64,000 nt of DNA, taken from assembly GCF_000716605.1 (NCBI RefSeq), contig NZ_JNXE01000041.1:1-64000 (forward strand), in the 5' to 3' direction. The stretch is from Streptomyces sp. NRRL F-525 (GTDB lineage: Bacteria > Actinomycetota > Actinomycetes > Streptomycetales > Streptomycetaceae). Of the stretch, positions 8,792-19,799 are shown one piece after another; within the stretch, counting starts at the first letter, position 1; each line of letters starts with the position of its first letter. The notes under the pieces are model-generated. The model saw only the letters and a list, made by a program, of their open reading frames with translations. It did no database searches and was not told the origin of the DNA. Both the position numbers and the translations under genes were made by a program.

Positions 8792-10404
8792 GCGACGAAC
8801 TTCCCGGAACGAAACCGGCCGCGGCAGCCGAAGCCGCCGTGCAGGAGCTGACCGTCGAGGAACTCACGGACGCCCTGGCCGCCGGCTGGGACAACCCGCT
8901 GCGTGACCCCCGCGATCGCCGGCTCCCCCGGATCGCGGGTCCGTCCGGGCTGGTCATCTTCGGGGTCACCGGTGACCTGTCCCGCAAGAAGCTGATGCCG
9001 GCCGTGTACGACCTGGCCAACCGCGGCATGCTGCCGCCGGGCTTCTCGCTCGTCGGGTTCGCCCGGCGGGACTGGGAGGACCAGGACTTCGCGCAGGTGG
9101 TGCACGACTCGGTGCGCGAGCACTCCCGGACCGAGTTCCGCGAGGAGGTCTGGCAGCAGCTCGCCGAGGGCATGCGGTTCATCCCGGGCGACTTCGACGA
9201 CGACACGGCGTTCAAGCAACTGCGCGCCGCTGTCGACGAGTTGGACACCTCCCGGGGCACCAGCGGCAACTACGCGTTCTACCTCTCCGTACCGCCGAAG
9301 TTCTTCCCGAAGGTCGTCCAGCAGCTGAAGAAGCACGGCCTCGCGACGGCCGCCGAGGGTTCCTGGCGCCGCGCGGTCATCGAGAAGCCGTTCGGCCGCG
9401 ACCTGAAGAGCGCGCGTGAGCTGAACAAGATCGTGCACGAGGTGTTCGACCCGGACCAGGTGTTCCGCATCGACCACTACCTCGGCAAGGAGACGGTCCA
9501 GAACATCCTGGCGCTGCGCTTCGCCAACCAGATGTACGAGCCCATCTGGAACCGGTCCTACGTCGACCACATCCAGATCACGATGGCCGAGGACATCGGC
9601 ATCGGCGGGCGCGCCGGCTACTACGACGGCATCGGTTCGGCCCGTGACGTCATCCAGAACCACCTCCTGCAGCTGATGGCGCTCACCGCCATGGAGGAGC
9701 CGATCGCCTTCGACGAGGAGGCGCTGCTCACCGAGAAGCTCAAGGTGCTGAAGTCGGTGCGGCTGCCCGAGAAGCTGGGCGAGCACACGGTGTTCGGGCA
9801 GTACGCGGAGGGCTGGCAGGGCGGCGAGAAGGTCGTCGGCTACCTCCAGGAGGACGGCATCGACCCGCAGTCGAAGACCGACACCTACGCGGCCGTCAAG
9901 CTGGAGGTGGACAACCGCCGCTGGGCGGGCATCCCCTTCTACCTGCGCACCGGCAAGCGGCTCGGGCGGCGCGTGACGGAGATCGCGGTCGTCTTCAAGC
10001 GCGCCCCGCACTCCCCCTTCGACTCCAGCGCCACCGAGGAGCTGGGCCAGAACGCGATCGTCATCCGGGTCCAGCCCGACGAGGGCATGACGGTCCGGTT
10101 CGGCTCGAAGGTGCCGGGCACCTCGATGGAGATCCGGGACGTGTCCATGGACTTCGCCTACGGCGAGTCGTTCACGGAGTCGAGCCCGGAGGCGTACGAG
10201 CGGCTCATCCTGGATGTGCTGCTCGGCGACGCCAACCTGTTCCCGCGCCACCAGGAAGTGGAAGAGTCCTGGAAGATCCTCGACCCGATCGAGGAGTACT
10301 GGGCACAGAACGGCAAGCCCGCGCAGTACTCCTCGGGCAGCTGGGGTCCCGAGGAGGCGGACGAGATGCTCGCACGAGACGGACGGAGCTGGCGCAGGCC
10401 ATGA
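8788..10404 (+). CDS. zwf: Glucose-6-phosphate 1-dehydrogenase
   Basis: This 538-aa enzyme oxidises glucose-6-phosphate to 6-phosphogluconolactone, making NADPH. The dinucleotide motif is [15 protein letters not shown]. The active-site signature [13 protein letters not shown] contains the substrate-binding His and catalytic residues, and EKPFGRDL precedes it. A 45-residue N-terminal extension precedes the Rossmann domain. The ATG overlaps the tal stop (ATGA) and its stop overlaps the opcA ATG, so translation is coupled. It works with the OpcA protein encoded next. Confidence 0.97.
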   Translation: MSDELPGTKPAAAAEAAVQELTVEELTDALAAGWDNPLRDPRDRRLPRIAGPSGLVIFGVTGDLSRKKLMPAVYDLANRGMLPPGFSLVGFARRDWEDQDFAQVVHDSVREHSRTEFREEVWQQLAEGMRFIPGDFDDDTAFKQLRAAVDELDTSRGTSGNYAFYLSVPPKFFPKVVQQLKKHGLATAAEGSWRRAVIEKPFGRDLKSARELNKIVHEVFDPDQVFRIDHYLGKETVQNILALRFANQMYEPIWNRSYVDHIQITMAEDIGIGGRAGYYDGIGSARDVIQNHLLQLMALTAMEEPIAFDEEALLTEKLKVLKSVRLPEKLGEHTVFGQYAEGWQGGEKVVGYLQEDGIDPQSKTDTYAAVKLEVDNRRWAGIPFYLRTGKRLGRRVTEIAVVFKRAPHSPFDSSATEELGQNAIVIRVQPDEGMTVRFGSKVPGTSMEIRDVSMDFAYGESFTESSPEAYERLILDVLLGDANLFPRHQEVEESWKILDPIEEYWAQNGKPAQYSSGSWGPEEADEMLARDGRSWRRP

Positions 10405-11328
10405 AGATCGACCTGAGCGACACCACGGCAAGCAAGATCAACAAGGCGCTGGTGCAGGGTCGCCGCGACATCGGCACCCCTGCCGTGGGCATGGTCCTGA
10501 CGATGGTCATCGTCACGGACGAGGAGAACGCCTACGACTCGATCAAGGCGGCCGAGGAGGCCTCGCACGAGCACCCCTCGCGCACCCTGGTCGTCATCAA
10601 ACGGCACGCCCGCACCCCGCGGGACCGGACCAACTCGCACCTCGACGCCGAGGTCCGGGTGGGCGCCGACGCCGGCACCGGCGAGACGGTCGTGCTGCGG
10701 ACCTACGGCGAGGTGTCCGACCACGCCGACTCCGTGGTGCTGCCGCTGCTGCTGCCGGACGCGCCGGTCGTCGTCTGGTGGCCCGGGGACGCCCCCGAGA
10801 TCCCGGCGAAGGACCCGCTGGGCGCCCTCGCGCAGCGCCGGATCACCGACCTGTACTCGGCGACGAACCCGCTGGAGGCGCTGGACGCCCGCGCCCGTGC
10901 CTACGCGCCCGGCGACACCGACCTCGCCTGGACCCGGTTGACGCCGTGGCGTTCGATGCTGGCGGCGGCTCTGGACCAGTCCAAGTCGAAGATCACCTCG
11001 GGTGCCGTGGAGAGCGAGGCCGACAACCCGGCCGCCGAGCTGCTGGCCCGCTGGCTGGAGGCCCGCCTCAAGGTGAAGATCGACCGCGTGGTCACCGACG
11101 GGCCGGTCATCACGGCCGTTCGCCTCGGCACCGGCGCCGGCGAGGTGGTCATCGACCGTCCCGAGGGCCCGCTGGCCACGCTGTCCCTGCCCGGACAGCC
11201 GTCCCGCACCCTCGCGCTGAAGGTCCGCACGACCTCCGAACTCATCGCCGAGGAGCTGCGGCGCCTCGACGCCGACGAGATGTACGCCATCGCCCTGCGG
11301 GCCGAGGGCACCAAGGAGACCCCCCGTC

Positions 11329-11336
<8 letters not shown>
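10401..11336 (+). CDS. opcA: OpcA, glucose-6-phosphate dehydrogenase assembly factor
   Basis: This 311-aa OpcA-family protein promotes activity or assembly of the Zwf dehydrogenase in actinobacteria and cyanobacteria. The family pattern is present: N-terminal [28 protein letters not shown] in the middle, and [15 protein letters not shown]. It overlaps zwf by four bases and pgi by eight, consistent with tight co-expression with its partner. No separate catalytic function is expected. Confidence 0.94.
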
Positions 11337-12987
<1,651 letters not shown>

Positions 12988-12988
12988 C

Positions 12989-13864
12989 ATGCAGCTCGGA
13001 CTGATCGGCCTCGGCAAGATGGGCGGCAACATGCGCGAGCGCATCCGCCGCGCGGGCCACACCGTCATCGGCTACGACCGCAACCCCGAGGTCTCCGACG
13101 TGAGCGACCTGGCCGAACTGGTCGGCAAGCTCGAAGCGCCGCGCACGGTATGGGTGATGGTCCCGGCCGGTGCCCCGACCCAGTCGGTCGTCGACGAGCT
13201 GGGCGAGCTGCTCCAGCCCGGCGACGTCATCGTCGACGGCGGCAACTCCCGCTGGACGGACGACGAGAAGCACGCCGAGGAGCTGGGCGCCAAGGGCATC
13301 GGCTTCGTCGACGCGGGCGTCTCCGGCGGTGTGTGGGGTCTGCAGAACGGCTACGCGCTGATGGTCGGCGGCGACGCCGAGAACATCGCGAAGGTGCAGC
13401 CGATCTTCGACGCGCTGAAGCCCGAGGGCGAGTTCGGCTTCGTCCACGCCGGCAAGGTCGGCGCCGGGCACTTCTCCAAGATGGTCCACAACGGCATCGA
13501 GTACGCCATGATGCAGGCGTACGCCGAGGGTTGGGAGCTGCTGGAGAAGGTCCACTCCGTCACCGACGTGCGCGAGGTGTTCCGCTCCTGGCAGGAGGGC
13601 ACCGTCATCCGCTCGTGGCTGCTGGACCTGGCGGTCAACGCCCTTGACGGCGACGAGCACTTGGACAAGCTGCGCGGTTTCGCGGAGGACTCCGGCGAGG
13701 GCCGCTGGACCGTCGAGGCGGCCATCGACAACGCCGTGCCGCTGCCCGCGATCACGGCCTCCCTGTTCGCGCGGTTCGCCTCGCGCCAGGACGACTCGCC
13801 GCAGATGAAGATGATCGCGGCGCTGCGCAACCAGTTCGGCGGTCACGCCGTCGAGTCCAAGTAG
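12989..13864 (+). CDS. gnd: 6-phosphogluconate dehydrogenase, short (NAD-type) form
   Basis: This 291-aa enzyme decarboxylates 6-phosphogluconate to ribulose-5-phosphate. The N-terminal Rossmann motif is GLIGLGKMGGNM. VDGGNSRWTDDEK, GVSGGVWG and KMVHNGIEYAMMQAY (with the catalytic Lys) identify the family. At 291 residues it is the short GntZ/YqeC-like form, not the 470-480-aa classical Gnd. Residues after the first beta strand (GYDRNPE) suggest NAD preference, since an Asp sits where NADP enzymes carry Asn-Arg-Thr; this is an inference. No 6-phosphogluconolactonase gene lies between zwf and gnd. Confidence 0.93.
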   Translation: MQLGLIGLGKMGGNMRERIRRAGHTVIGYDRNPEVSDVSDLAELVGKLEAPRTVWVMVPAGAPTQSVVDELGELLQPGDVIVDGGNSRWTDDEKHAEELGAKGIGFVDAGVSGGVWGLQNGYALMVGGDAENIAKVQPIFDALKPEGEFGFVHAGKVGAGHFSKMVHNGIEYAMMQAYAEGWELLEKVHSVTDVREVFRSWQEGTVIRSWLLDLAVNALDGDEHLDKLRGFAEDSGEGRWTVEAAIDNAVPLPAITASLFARFASRQDDSPQMKMIAALRNQFGGHAVESK

Positions 13865-13871
13865 GCCTGCC

Positions 13872-14459
13872 GTGGGGGATCTTCTGCTGGTCCGCCACGG
13901 CGAGACGGAGTGGAGCGTGTCGGGCCAGCACACCAGCTGGACCGACCTGCCCCTCACCCAGCACGGCGAGGAACAGGCCAAGTCCCTCGCTCCGCTCCTC
14001 TCGGACCGGACCTTCGCGCTCGCCCTGACCAGCCCGCTCGGCCGCGCGATACGCACCGCCGAACTCGCGGGCATCACCGGGGCCGTACCCGACCCCGACC
14101 TGCACGAGTGGGACTACGGCGCCTACGAGGGCGTCACCACCGTCGACATCCATCGCACCCGCCCCGACTGGTACTTGTGGACCGACGGCGTGCCGCCGGG
14201 CCCGGCCGGACACCCCGGCGAGTCCCCGGACGAGATCAGCGACCGGGCCGACCGGGTCCTGAAGCGGGTGGACTCCGCGCTCGTGGACGGTGACGTGATC
14301 CTCGTGGCCCACGCCCACTTCCTGCGCGTCCTCACGGCCCGCCGACTGGGCCTGACGGCGGCGGACGGCCGCCTGTTCCAGCTGGCCACCGGCACGGTCA
14401 GCCGCCTCTCCACCGAGCACGACCGCCCGGTGATCGCGGAGTGGAACACCAGGCCGTAG
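13872..14459 (+). CDS. Histidine phosphatase (phosphoglycerate mutase-like)
   Basis: This 195-aa phosphatase has the RHG catalytic motif LLVRHGETEWS at its N-terminus, the acid Glu in EWDYGAYEG, and the second His in LVAHAHFLRVL. GTG at 13872 lies seven bases after the gnd stop, so it is most likely the last gene of the sugar-phosphate operon. A strong terminator follows. It resembles broad-specificity sugar-phosphate phosphatases more than glycolytic phosphoglycerate mutase. The location suggests it dephosphorylates a pathway intermediate, but the substrate is unknown. Confidence 0.85.
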   Translation: MGDLLLVRHGETEWSVSGQHTSWTDLPLTQHGEEQAKSLAPLLSDRTFALALTSPLGRAIRTAELAGITGAVPDPDLHEWDYGAYEGVTTVDIHRTRPDWYLWTDGVPPGPAGHPGESPDEISDRADRVLKRVDSALVDGDVILVAHAHFLRVLTARRLGLTAADGRLFQLATGTVSRLSTEHDRPVIAEWNTRP

Positions 14460-14475
14460 CGACGCCACAACTCCC

Positions 14476-14511
14476 CGGCCCGGACCGTATGTTGACGTGC
14501 GGTCCGGGCCG
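14476..14511 (+). terminator. Terminator of the pentose-phosphate operon
   Basis: A perfect 12-base stem, CGGCCCGGACCG with CGGTCCGGGCCG, encloses a 12-base loop, 17 bases after the phosphatase stop codon. Confidence 0.85.
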
Positions 14512-14559
14512 TTGTCGTCCCCTGTGCCCGCGAGGTCCGCGCGGATAGAGTCCCGCTTG

Positions 14560-16023
14560 ATGGAGATCAACGATCTGACACCGGCCGAGGAACAGGTGTG
14601 GCGGGCCTTCCCGTTGGGCGAGTCCGTGGACTTCCGCACGGCGGAGGACACGGACGTGGCCCTCGGCGACGACTGGGGGCCCGAACGGAGCGTCCGCGCC
14701 GCGGTGTTGAGGGCACTGCTGCTCAACGGGCCGCAGGAGGAGGGCGAGATCGCCGCCCTCAAACTGGCGGGCGCCCGTATCACCGGTGTACTGGACTTCC
14801 AGTACGGGACGACGGACCGCTCCGTCCGGCTGAACCACTGCCATTTCGACGAGGTCCCCAACCTGTACGGCGCCCGGTTCCGGCAACTCAACCTGAGTGA
14901 TTCGGTGCTGCCGGGACTGACCGCGGCCACACTGCGGCTCGACGGCGTACTGCGCCTGACGGACTGCCGGTTGCGGGGACCCGTGCGGCTGGGCGGGGCC
15001 CAGATATCGGGTGCGCTGTTCATGGAACGGGCACAGCTCACGGCGCCGGACGCGGCGGAGCCGGTGCTCCAGCTCAACCAGGCTGCCATCGGCGACGACA
15101 TGTGGGTGCCCGGGCTGCGGGTCCAGGGCCAGGTGCGTCTCGACGGTGCCACCGTCGCCGGTTCCATCAACCTGAACGACGCCGTGCTGGACCATCCCGG
15201 GCACACCGCCCTCCAGGCGGAGACGCTGACCGTCGGCATCGACCTCCACGCCATGCGCGTCGTCGTACGAGGCCGTCTCGACCTGCGCGGCGCCCGCATC
15301 CCCGGCCAACTCGGCCTGACCTACGCCGATCTGCAGAACCCCGGCGACGTCGCGCTGCGGGCGAGCAGCGCGGTGATCGGGGAACTGTGGCTGCGGGAGG
15401 CGGCACCCATCGTGGGCCGGGTCAATCTGCGCCGGTCCCAGATCGAGACCCTGCACGTGGCCCAGGAGACCTGGCCCGCCGAGGTGCGGCTGGACGGCCT
15501 CACCTATACGACGCTGTCCCCGCACGAACCGGCCGAGCGCCGGCTGCCGCTGCTCGAACGGGACCGTGACGGCTATGTCCCCTACGCCTACGAACAGTTG
15601 ACCGCTGCCTATCTCCGGATCGGCGACGACGCGGCCGCCCGCCTCGTGCAACTCGCCAAGCAGCGCCGCCTGCGCGCCACCCGCCCCTGGTACGGCCGTA
15701 TCTGGGGCTACGTCCAGGACGCCACCGTCGGCTACGGCTTCCGCCCGCTGCGTGCCTGCGCCTGGCTGCTGTCGCTACTGGCGATCGGTTCCCTCGCCTA
15801 CGGCCTGCACCACCCGCACGCCCTCAAGGCGTCCGAGGCCCCGCACTTCAACCCGGTGTTCTACACGCTCGACCTGCTGCTCCCGGTGATCTCCTTCGGC
15901 CAGGAGGAGGCGTTCGCGCCGGACGGCTGGTACCAGTACCTCGCCTACGGCCTGATCATCACCGGCTGGATCCTGGCCACGACGGTCGTCACCGGCGTCA
16001 CCAGGACCGTCAGCCGCCAGTGA
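14560..16023 (+). CDS. Membrane protein with large N-terminal beta-helix domain
   Basis: I recognise no precise function. The 487-aa protein has about 330 residues of regularly spaced short strands (repeating patterns such as GARITGVLDF, GAQISGALFM, GATVAGSINL, GARIPGQLGL), which resembles a right-handed beta-helix or pentapeptide-like fold. A basic region (QLAKQRRLRATRPWYGRIW) follows, then two or three hydrophobic segments (about 400-425, 435-455, 460-485). This gives a cytosolic or surface beta-helix anchored to the membrane. ATG 14560 is chosen because upstream in-frame sequence lies in the preceding terminator. It ends convergently with qsuB (14-base overlap). Confidence 0.75.
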   Translation: MEINDLTPAEEQVWRAFPLGESVDFRTAEDTDVALGDDWGPERSVRAAVLRALLLNGPQEEGEIAALKLAGARITGVLDFQYGTTDRSVRLNHCHFDEVPNLYGARFRQLNLSDSVLPGLTAATLRLDGVLRLTDCRLRGPVRLGGAQISGALFMERAQLTAPDAAEPVLQLNQAAIGDDMWVPGLRVQGQVRLDGATVAGSINLNDAVLDHPGHTALQAETLTVGIDLHAMRVVVRGRLDLRGARIPGQLGLTYADLQNPGDVALRASSAVIGELWLREAAPIVGRVNLRRSQIETLHVAQETWPAEVRLDGLTYTTLSPHEPAERRLPLLERDRDGYVPYAYEQLTAAYLRIGDDAAARLVQLAKQRRLRATRPWYGRIWGYVQDATVGYGFRPLRACAWLLSLLAIGSLAYGLHHPHALKASEAPHFNPVFYTLDLLLPVISFGQEEAFAPDGWYQYLAYGLIITGWILATTVVTGVTRTVSRQ

Positions 16024-17809
16024 GCCGCTTCGCCGCGTGCTGGGCGGCCAGCCGCACCGGCGCGTTCTGGGCGCCGTAACCGCGGTAGCCCTGCTCGCGC
16101 TGGACCAGTTCGAAGAAGACCCGCCCGACCGTCCGGGTGTAGCAGTGCCGGAACTCGCCGCCCGCGTCCCGGTCGTAGAGGATCCCGAGGTCCTGGTAGG
16201 TCTCCAACTCGCCCTCGGCGAAGTCGAATCGGGCCGCGAGGTCGTCGTAGTAGTTCGCGGGCATGCGGAGCAGTTGACCGCCGGACTCGCGGAAGCGGCG
16301 GGCCGCGGCGACCACGTCCTCCGTCGCGAGGGCGATGTGTTGGGCGTGGGCACCGTCCTCGCTCGGGGCCGCGCCGACGCTCAGCGCGATACGGACGCTG
16401 CCGTCGGGGGTGGTGACGGCGCGGCTGCGCAGCAGACCGTAGGGGTCGGCGACGTCGACGCTCTCCTGGGCCTGCAGGCCAAGGACGCTGCGGTGGAAGA
16501 GAGTTGCCTCGTCGAAGTGGTGCCAGGGCTGGGTGAGGGCGAGGTGGTCGATGCGCTGGATGCCTGTACCTGTGGGCAGTTCGTCTGCGGTGTCGGTGAA
16601 GTCGGCTCGCCAGCCCGGGAGTTCGGGGGTGGCACTGGCGCAGAAGAAGAGTTCCGTGCCGTCCGGGGCGGCCACGGCGTCGAGTTGGGCGTCACCGGGT
16701 GCGCGACGGCGGGGCAGGACCGGGGCGAGAAGGGCCTCGGCGCGGCGGGCGGCGCCCTCCGGGTCGGGTGACTCCAGGCCGATCGCGGCGAGGGCGGTGC
16801 CGTCCCGTCGTAGGGCGGGGCCGGTGTTGACCAGGATGCGGGCCTCGCCCTGCTGCCACAGGTCCACCGGTTTGCCGTGGTGGCGGGCGGTGCGGGTGAA
16901 GCCGAGGGCGCCGAGCAGGGCCGAGACGGGTTCCGCGTCGGGGGTGACGAGTTCGGCGAAGGCGATGCCCGTGGGGACTACGGGAGTTGGGGGCTCCAGT
17001 ACGCCTACCGTCTCCTGGAGGACCAGCAGCGAGCGTTGGGCGTCGACCGCCGTCGGGCCCGCTTCCGCCTGCCGGAACACGTCGTTGAAGACCTCCAGCG
17101 AGAGGGGGCCGTCGTAGCCGGCGGTCAGGACGTGCCGTACGAGTCCGGCGACGTCGAAGCCGCCCTGGCCGGGGAAGCAGCGGTAGTGGCGGCTCCACTG
17201 CAGGACGTCCATCGCGAGCAGCGGGGCGTCGGCGAGCTGGAGGAAGAAGATCTTCTCGCCGGGGATGTCCTCGATGCCCTTGGGGTCGGAGCCGCGGGAC
17301 AGGATGTGGAAGCTGTCGAGGCAAGTGCCGAGGGCCGGGTGGTCGGCCGCCTCGACGATGCGCCAGGCGTGGTCGTACGTGCTGACGTGCCGCCCCCAGG
17401 CGAGCGCCTCGTACGCGACGCGGACGCCGAACTCCTGGGCGAGGTCGGCCAGTTGGCCGAGCTGGGCGGCGGCGAGGGCGTCGTCGTCCTCGGCGAGCGG
17501 GGAGACGCTGGAGCAGACGAGGAGGGTGTCGGTGCCGAGCCTGCGCATCAGCTCGAACTTGTGCCGGGCGCGGCGCAGGTTACGGGCGAACTCGGCCTCG
17601 GGCACCGCCTCGATGTCCCGCATCGGCTGGTAGAGGTCGATGGTCAGGCCGAGGTCGGCGCACCGGGCGCGGATCTCCTCGGGCGCGAGCGGGCTGGCGA
17701 GCAGGTCGTTCTCGAAGATCTCGACGCCGTCGAAGCCGGCCCGGGAGGCGGCGGTGAGTTTCTCGGTGAGGGATCCGCTGAGGGAGACGGTGGCGATGGA
17801 CGTGCGCAT
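16010..17809 (-). CDS. qsuB: 3-dehydroshikimate dehydratase fused to HPPD-like domain
   Basis: This 599-aa two-domain protein should convert 3-dehydroshikimate to protocatechuate. The N-terminal AsbF/xylose-isomerase-type TIM barrel (1 to about 275) has metal ligands in YEALAWGRH, CLDSFHILSRGSD and SLEVFNDVFR. The C-terminal half (about 290-599) is a vicinal-oxygen-chelate pair like 4-hydroxyphenylpyruvate dioxygenase, with HLALTQPWHHF, HIALATEDV and FELVQREQGYRGYG. This fusion is known from QuiC1 of Pseudomonas and QsuB of Corynebacterium, where the second domain is not a proven HPPD. ATG 17809. The catabolic shikimate dehydrogenase gene lies 32 bases upstream in the same operon. Confidence 0.88.
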   Translation of the reverse strand: MRTSIATVSLSGSLTEKLTAASRAGFDGVEIFENDLLASPLAPEEIRARCADLGLTIDLYQPMRDIEAVPEAEFARNLRRARHKFELMRRLGTDTLLVCSSVSPLAEDDDALAAAQLGQLADLAQEFGVRVAYEALAWGRHVSTYDHAWRIVEAADHPALGTCLDSFHILSRGSDPKGIEDIPGEKIFFLQLADAPLLAMDVLQWSRHYRCFPGQGGFDVAGLVRHVLTAGYDGPLSLEVFNDVFRQAEAGPTAVDAQRSLLVLQETVGVLEPPTPVVPTGIAFAELVTPDAEPVSALLGALGFTRTARHHGKPVDLWQQGEARILVNTGPALRRDGTALAAIGLESPDPEGAARRAEALLAPVLPRRRAPGDAQLDAVAAPDGTELFFCASATPELPGWRADFTDTADELPTGTGIQRIDHLALTQPWHHFDEATLFHRSVLGLQAQESVDVADPYGLLRSRAVTTPDGSVRIALSVGAAPSEDGAHAQHIALATEDVVAAARRFRESGGQLLRMPANYYDDLAARFDFAEGELETYQDLGILYDRDAGGEFRHCYTRTVGRVFFELVQREQGYRGYGAQNAPVRLAAQHAAKRLTGG

Positions 17810-17841
17810 CGGGGTACCTCTCGGTTTCGCTGCGGGCACGG

Positions 17842-18744
17842 CTATTTCGGCGCGGGCACGGCACCGGCCAACTCGGCGATGTCCGCGAGCATGCGGGCGC
17901 TGTCGGGCTCCCGGCCGGTGAACAGGCGGAACGCGTCCGCCGCCTGGAAGACCGCCATGCCGCCGCCGTCGAGGGTGGCGCAGCCCAACGCACGGGCCAG
18001 GCTGAGTAGTTGCGTCTCCAGGGGGCGGTAGACGACCTCGGCGACCCAGAGCGAGGAGTCCAACAGGCGGGCAGGGAAGGGCAGTCCGGGGTGGGCGGCC
18101 ATCCCGGTGGGGGTGGCGTGGACGATGCCGTCGGCGGCGGCGAGCAGCTCGGGCAGCCGGTCGGGGGTGGCGCCGGCCGCGCGGCCCGGGCCGAAGTGGC
18201 GGTTCAGGGAGTCGGCGAGGGCGTTGGACCGTTCCGGAAGCGCGTCGACGACGGTGACGCGCTCGGCGCCGAGGGTGAGCGTGGCGTGCGCCACGGCCGC
18301 GCCCGCGCCGCCCGCGCCGAGCTGGACGACGCGTTCCATGGGCGCGTCGGGCAGTCCGCGCGCGAAGGAGGCGGCGAAGCCGGTGACGTCCGTGTTGTGG
18401 CCGATCGCGCGGCCGTCCGCGTCGAAGACGACGGTGTTGACCGCGCCCAGCGCCTCGGCCTGTGGGGCGAGCCCGTCGAGGTGCTCGATGACGAGCTGCT
18501 TGCACGGGTGGGTGATGTTGAGCCCCTGGAAGCCCAAGTCGCGGGCGGCGCGCACCAGTTCGCCGACCGCCTCGGGGCCGACGCCGAGCACGTCGATGTC
18601 GATGAGCCGGTACAGATAGCGCAGCCCCTGCCGGTCGGCCTCGCGTTCGTGCAGGGCCGGGCTGAGGGACGGCCCGATGCCGGAACCGATCAGCCCGACC
18701 AGGTACGAGTCGACGAGAGACGGTTCCTTGAAGACGTCGGCCAC
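17842..18744 (-). CDS. qsuD: Catabolic quinate/shikimate dehydrogenase
   Basis: This 300-aa NAD(P) enzyme should oxidise shikimate (and possibly quinate) to 3-dehydroshikimate/3-dehydroquinate. Family marks are IGSGIGPSLSPALHE for substrate binding, NITHPCKQLV with the catalytic Lys, GHNTDVTGF with the paired Asp, and the dinucleotide loop QLGAGGAGAAVAHA. The SYLVGLIGSGIGPS N-terminus is typical of the actinobacterial catabolic (QsuD) type, not biosynthetic AroE. GTG 18744 has AGGAGGG at ideal spacing. Its promoter carries a 24-base imperfect dyad shared with the transporter gene, and it is divergent from the TetR gene. Confidence 0.88.
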   Translation of the reverse strand: MADVFKEPSLVDSYLVGLIGSGIGPSLSPALHEREADRQGLRYLYRLIDIDVLGVGPEAVGELVRAARDLGFQGLNITHPCKQLVIEHLDGLAPQAEALGAVNTVVFDADGRAIGHNTDVTGFAASFARGLPDAPMERVVQLGAGGAGAAVAHATLTLGAERVTVVDALPERSNALADSLNRHFGPGRAAGATPDRLPELLAAADGIVHATPTGMAAHPGLPFPARLLDSSLWVAEVVYRPLETQLLSLARALGCATLDGGGMAVFQAADAFRLFTGREPDSARMLADIAELAGAVPAPK

Positions 18745-18766
18745 GGTGGCCCTCCTGAGCGGCTCA

Positions 18767-18790
18767 CTAATGTACGAACTAGTACGTTAG
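18767..18790. promoter_or_regulatory. TetR-type operator in the qsuD/tetR divergent promoter
   Basis: A 24-base imperfect dyad of form CTAATGTAC-GAACTA-GTACGTTAG (18 of 24 positions symmetrical) sits 23 bases before the qsuD start and 122 bases before the TetR start. It shares its CTAA...TTAG ends and length with a second dyad before the transporter gene, so the local TetR protein is the natural candidate to bind both. Confidence 0.6.
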
Positions 18791-18912
18791 CTATATCAGG
18801 ATCGCGGACCCACGGGAAGGCCCCGACCGGGAACTCGACCGCTCCCCGCCGGTCCCTCCTTCTACAATCGGCCGCACACCGCGCGCACGCCCGAAGGAAG
18901 CCAAGGAACCCG

Positions 18913-19578
18913 ATGACCAGCGTCGAAGAACCGGCACGACCGAACGGGCGCATCCGTGACGCGGCCCGCACCAAGGCCGAGATCCTCGACGTGGCCACGC
19001 ACGAGTTCGCCCGGGCCGGCTACGACGGCGCCCGCGTCGACGAGATCGCCGCCCGCACCCGCACCACCAAGCGGATGATCTACTACTACTTCGGCGGCAA
19101 GGAACAGCTCTTCACCGCCGTTCTGGAACGGTCCTACGGCGTGATCCGCGAGGCCGAACGCGGCCTGGACGTCGAGCACCTGGACCCGGTCGCGGCCATC
19201 CGCCGGCTCGCGGAGCTGACCTTCGACCACCACGAGCAGCACCCGGACTTCATCCGCCTGGTGTCCATCGAGAACATCCACGGCGCCGAGCACATCGCCG
19301 CCTCCGAGAAGCTCGGGAAGATCGGTTCGCCCGCCCTCGACGTGATCCGCCGCATCCTGGAGGCGGGCCAGAAGTCCGGCCTGTTCACGGCCGACGTGGA
19401 CGCCGTCGACCTGCACGCGATGATCAGTTCCTTCTGCTTCTTCCGGGTCGCCAACCGGCACACCTTCGGCGCCCTGTTCGGCCGCGACCTGGTGGCACCG
19501 GCCCAGCGCGAGCACTACCGGACCATGCTGGGCGACATGGTGATCGCCTATCTGACGGCGGAGCGGGCGACGGACTGA
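18913..19578 (+). CDS. TetR-family regulator of shikimate catabolism (predicted)
   Basis: This 221-aa protein has the TetR N-terminal HTH: TKAEILDVATHEFARAGY, ARVDEIAARTRTTKRMIYYYFGGKEQLF (about residues 19-66). The C-terminal ligand domain resembles the TetR_C group found with aromatic-acid genes. It is flanked by the qsuD-qsuB operon (divergent) and the transporter gene (221 bases downstream), and similar dyads precede both. It is therefore predicted to sense shikimate, quinate or protocatechuate and to repress uptake and catabolism. One GGAACGGTCC copy (19125-19134) is inside the coding region. Confidence 0.85.
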   Translation: MTSVEEPARPNGRIRDAARTKAEILDVATHEFARAGYDGARVDEIAARTRTTKRMIYYYFGGKEQLFTAVLERSYGVIREAERGLDVEHLDPVAAIRRLAELTFDHHEQHPDFIRLVSIENIHGAEHIAASEKLGKIGSPALDVIRRILEAGQKSGLFTADVDAVDLHAMISSFCFFRVANRHTFGALFGRDLVAPAQREHYRTMLGDMVIAYLTAERATD

Positions 19579-19649
19579 GCCGCGAGATCCTTCGGTACGG
19601 CCTCTTGACACCCGGGAAACGTGAGCGCAACATCCGTAGCCAACCGCTA

Positions 19650-19673
19650 CTAACTATCCAGTGGGTTAATTAG
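19650..19673. promoter_or_regulatory. Second TetR-type operator, before the MHS transporter
   Basis: A 24-base imperfect dyad CTAACTATCC-AGTG-GGTTAATTAG (16 of 24 positions symmetrical) lies 126 bases before the transporter start. It has the same length and CTAA/TTAG ends as the dyad at 18767-18790. AT-rich sequence directly around it suggests the promoter is here. Confidence 0.5.
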
Positions 19674-19799
19674 CCGGGCAGCACCGCGGCCTCCGGCACA
19701 GCCGTCCCGTCATCCCGCCGTCCCGTCACCCCAGGGATCCGGCACCTCTCCCCCGCCGCTCACTCCGCCTACGGTGGAGTCCCCCCGAAGGAGCAAGCC

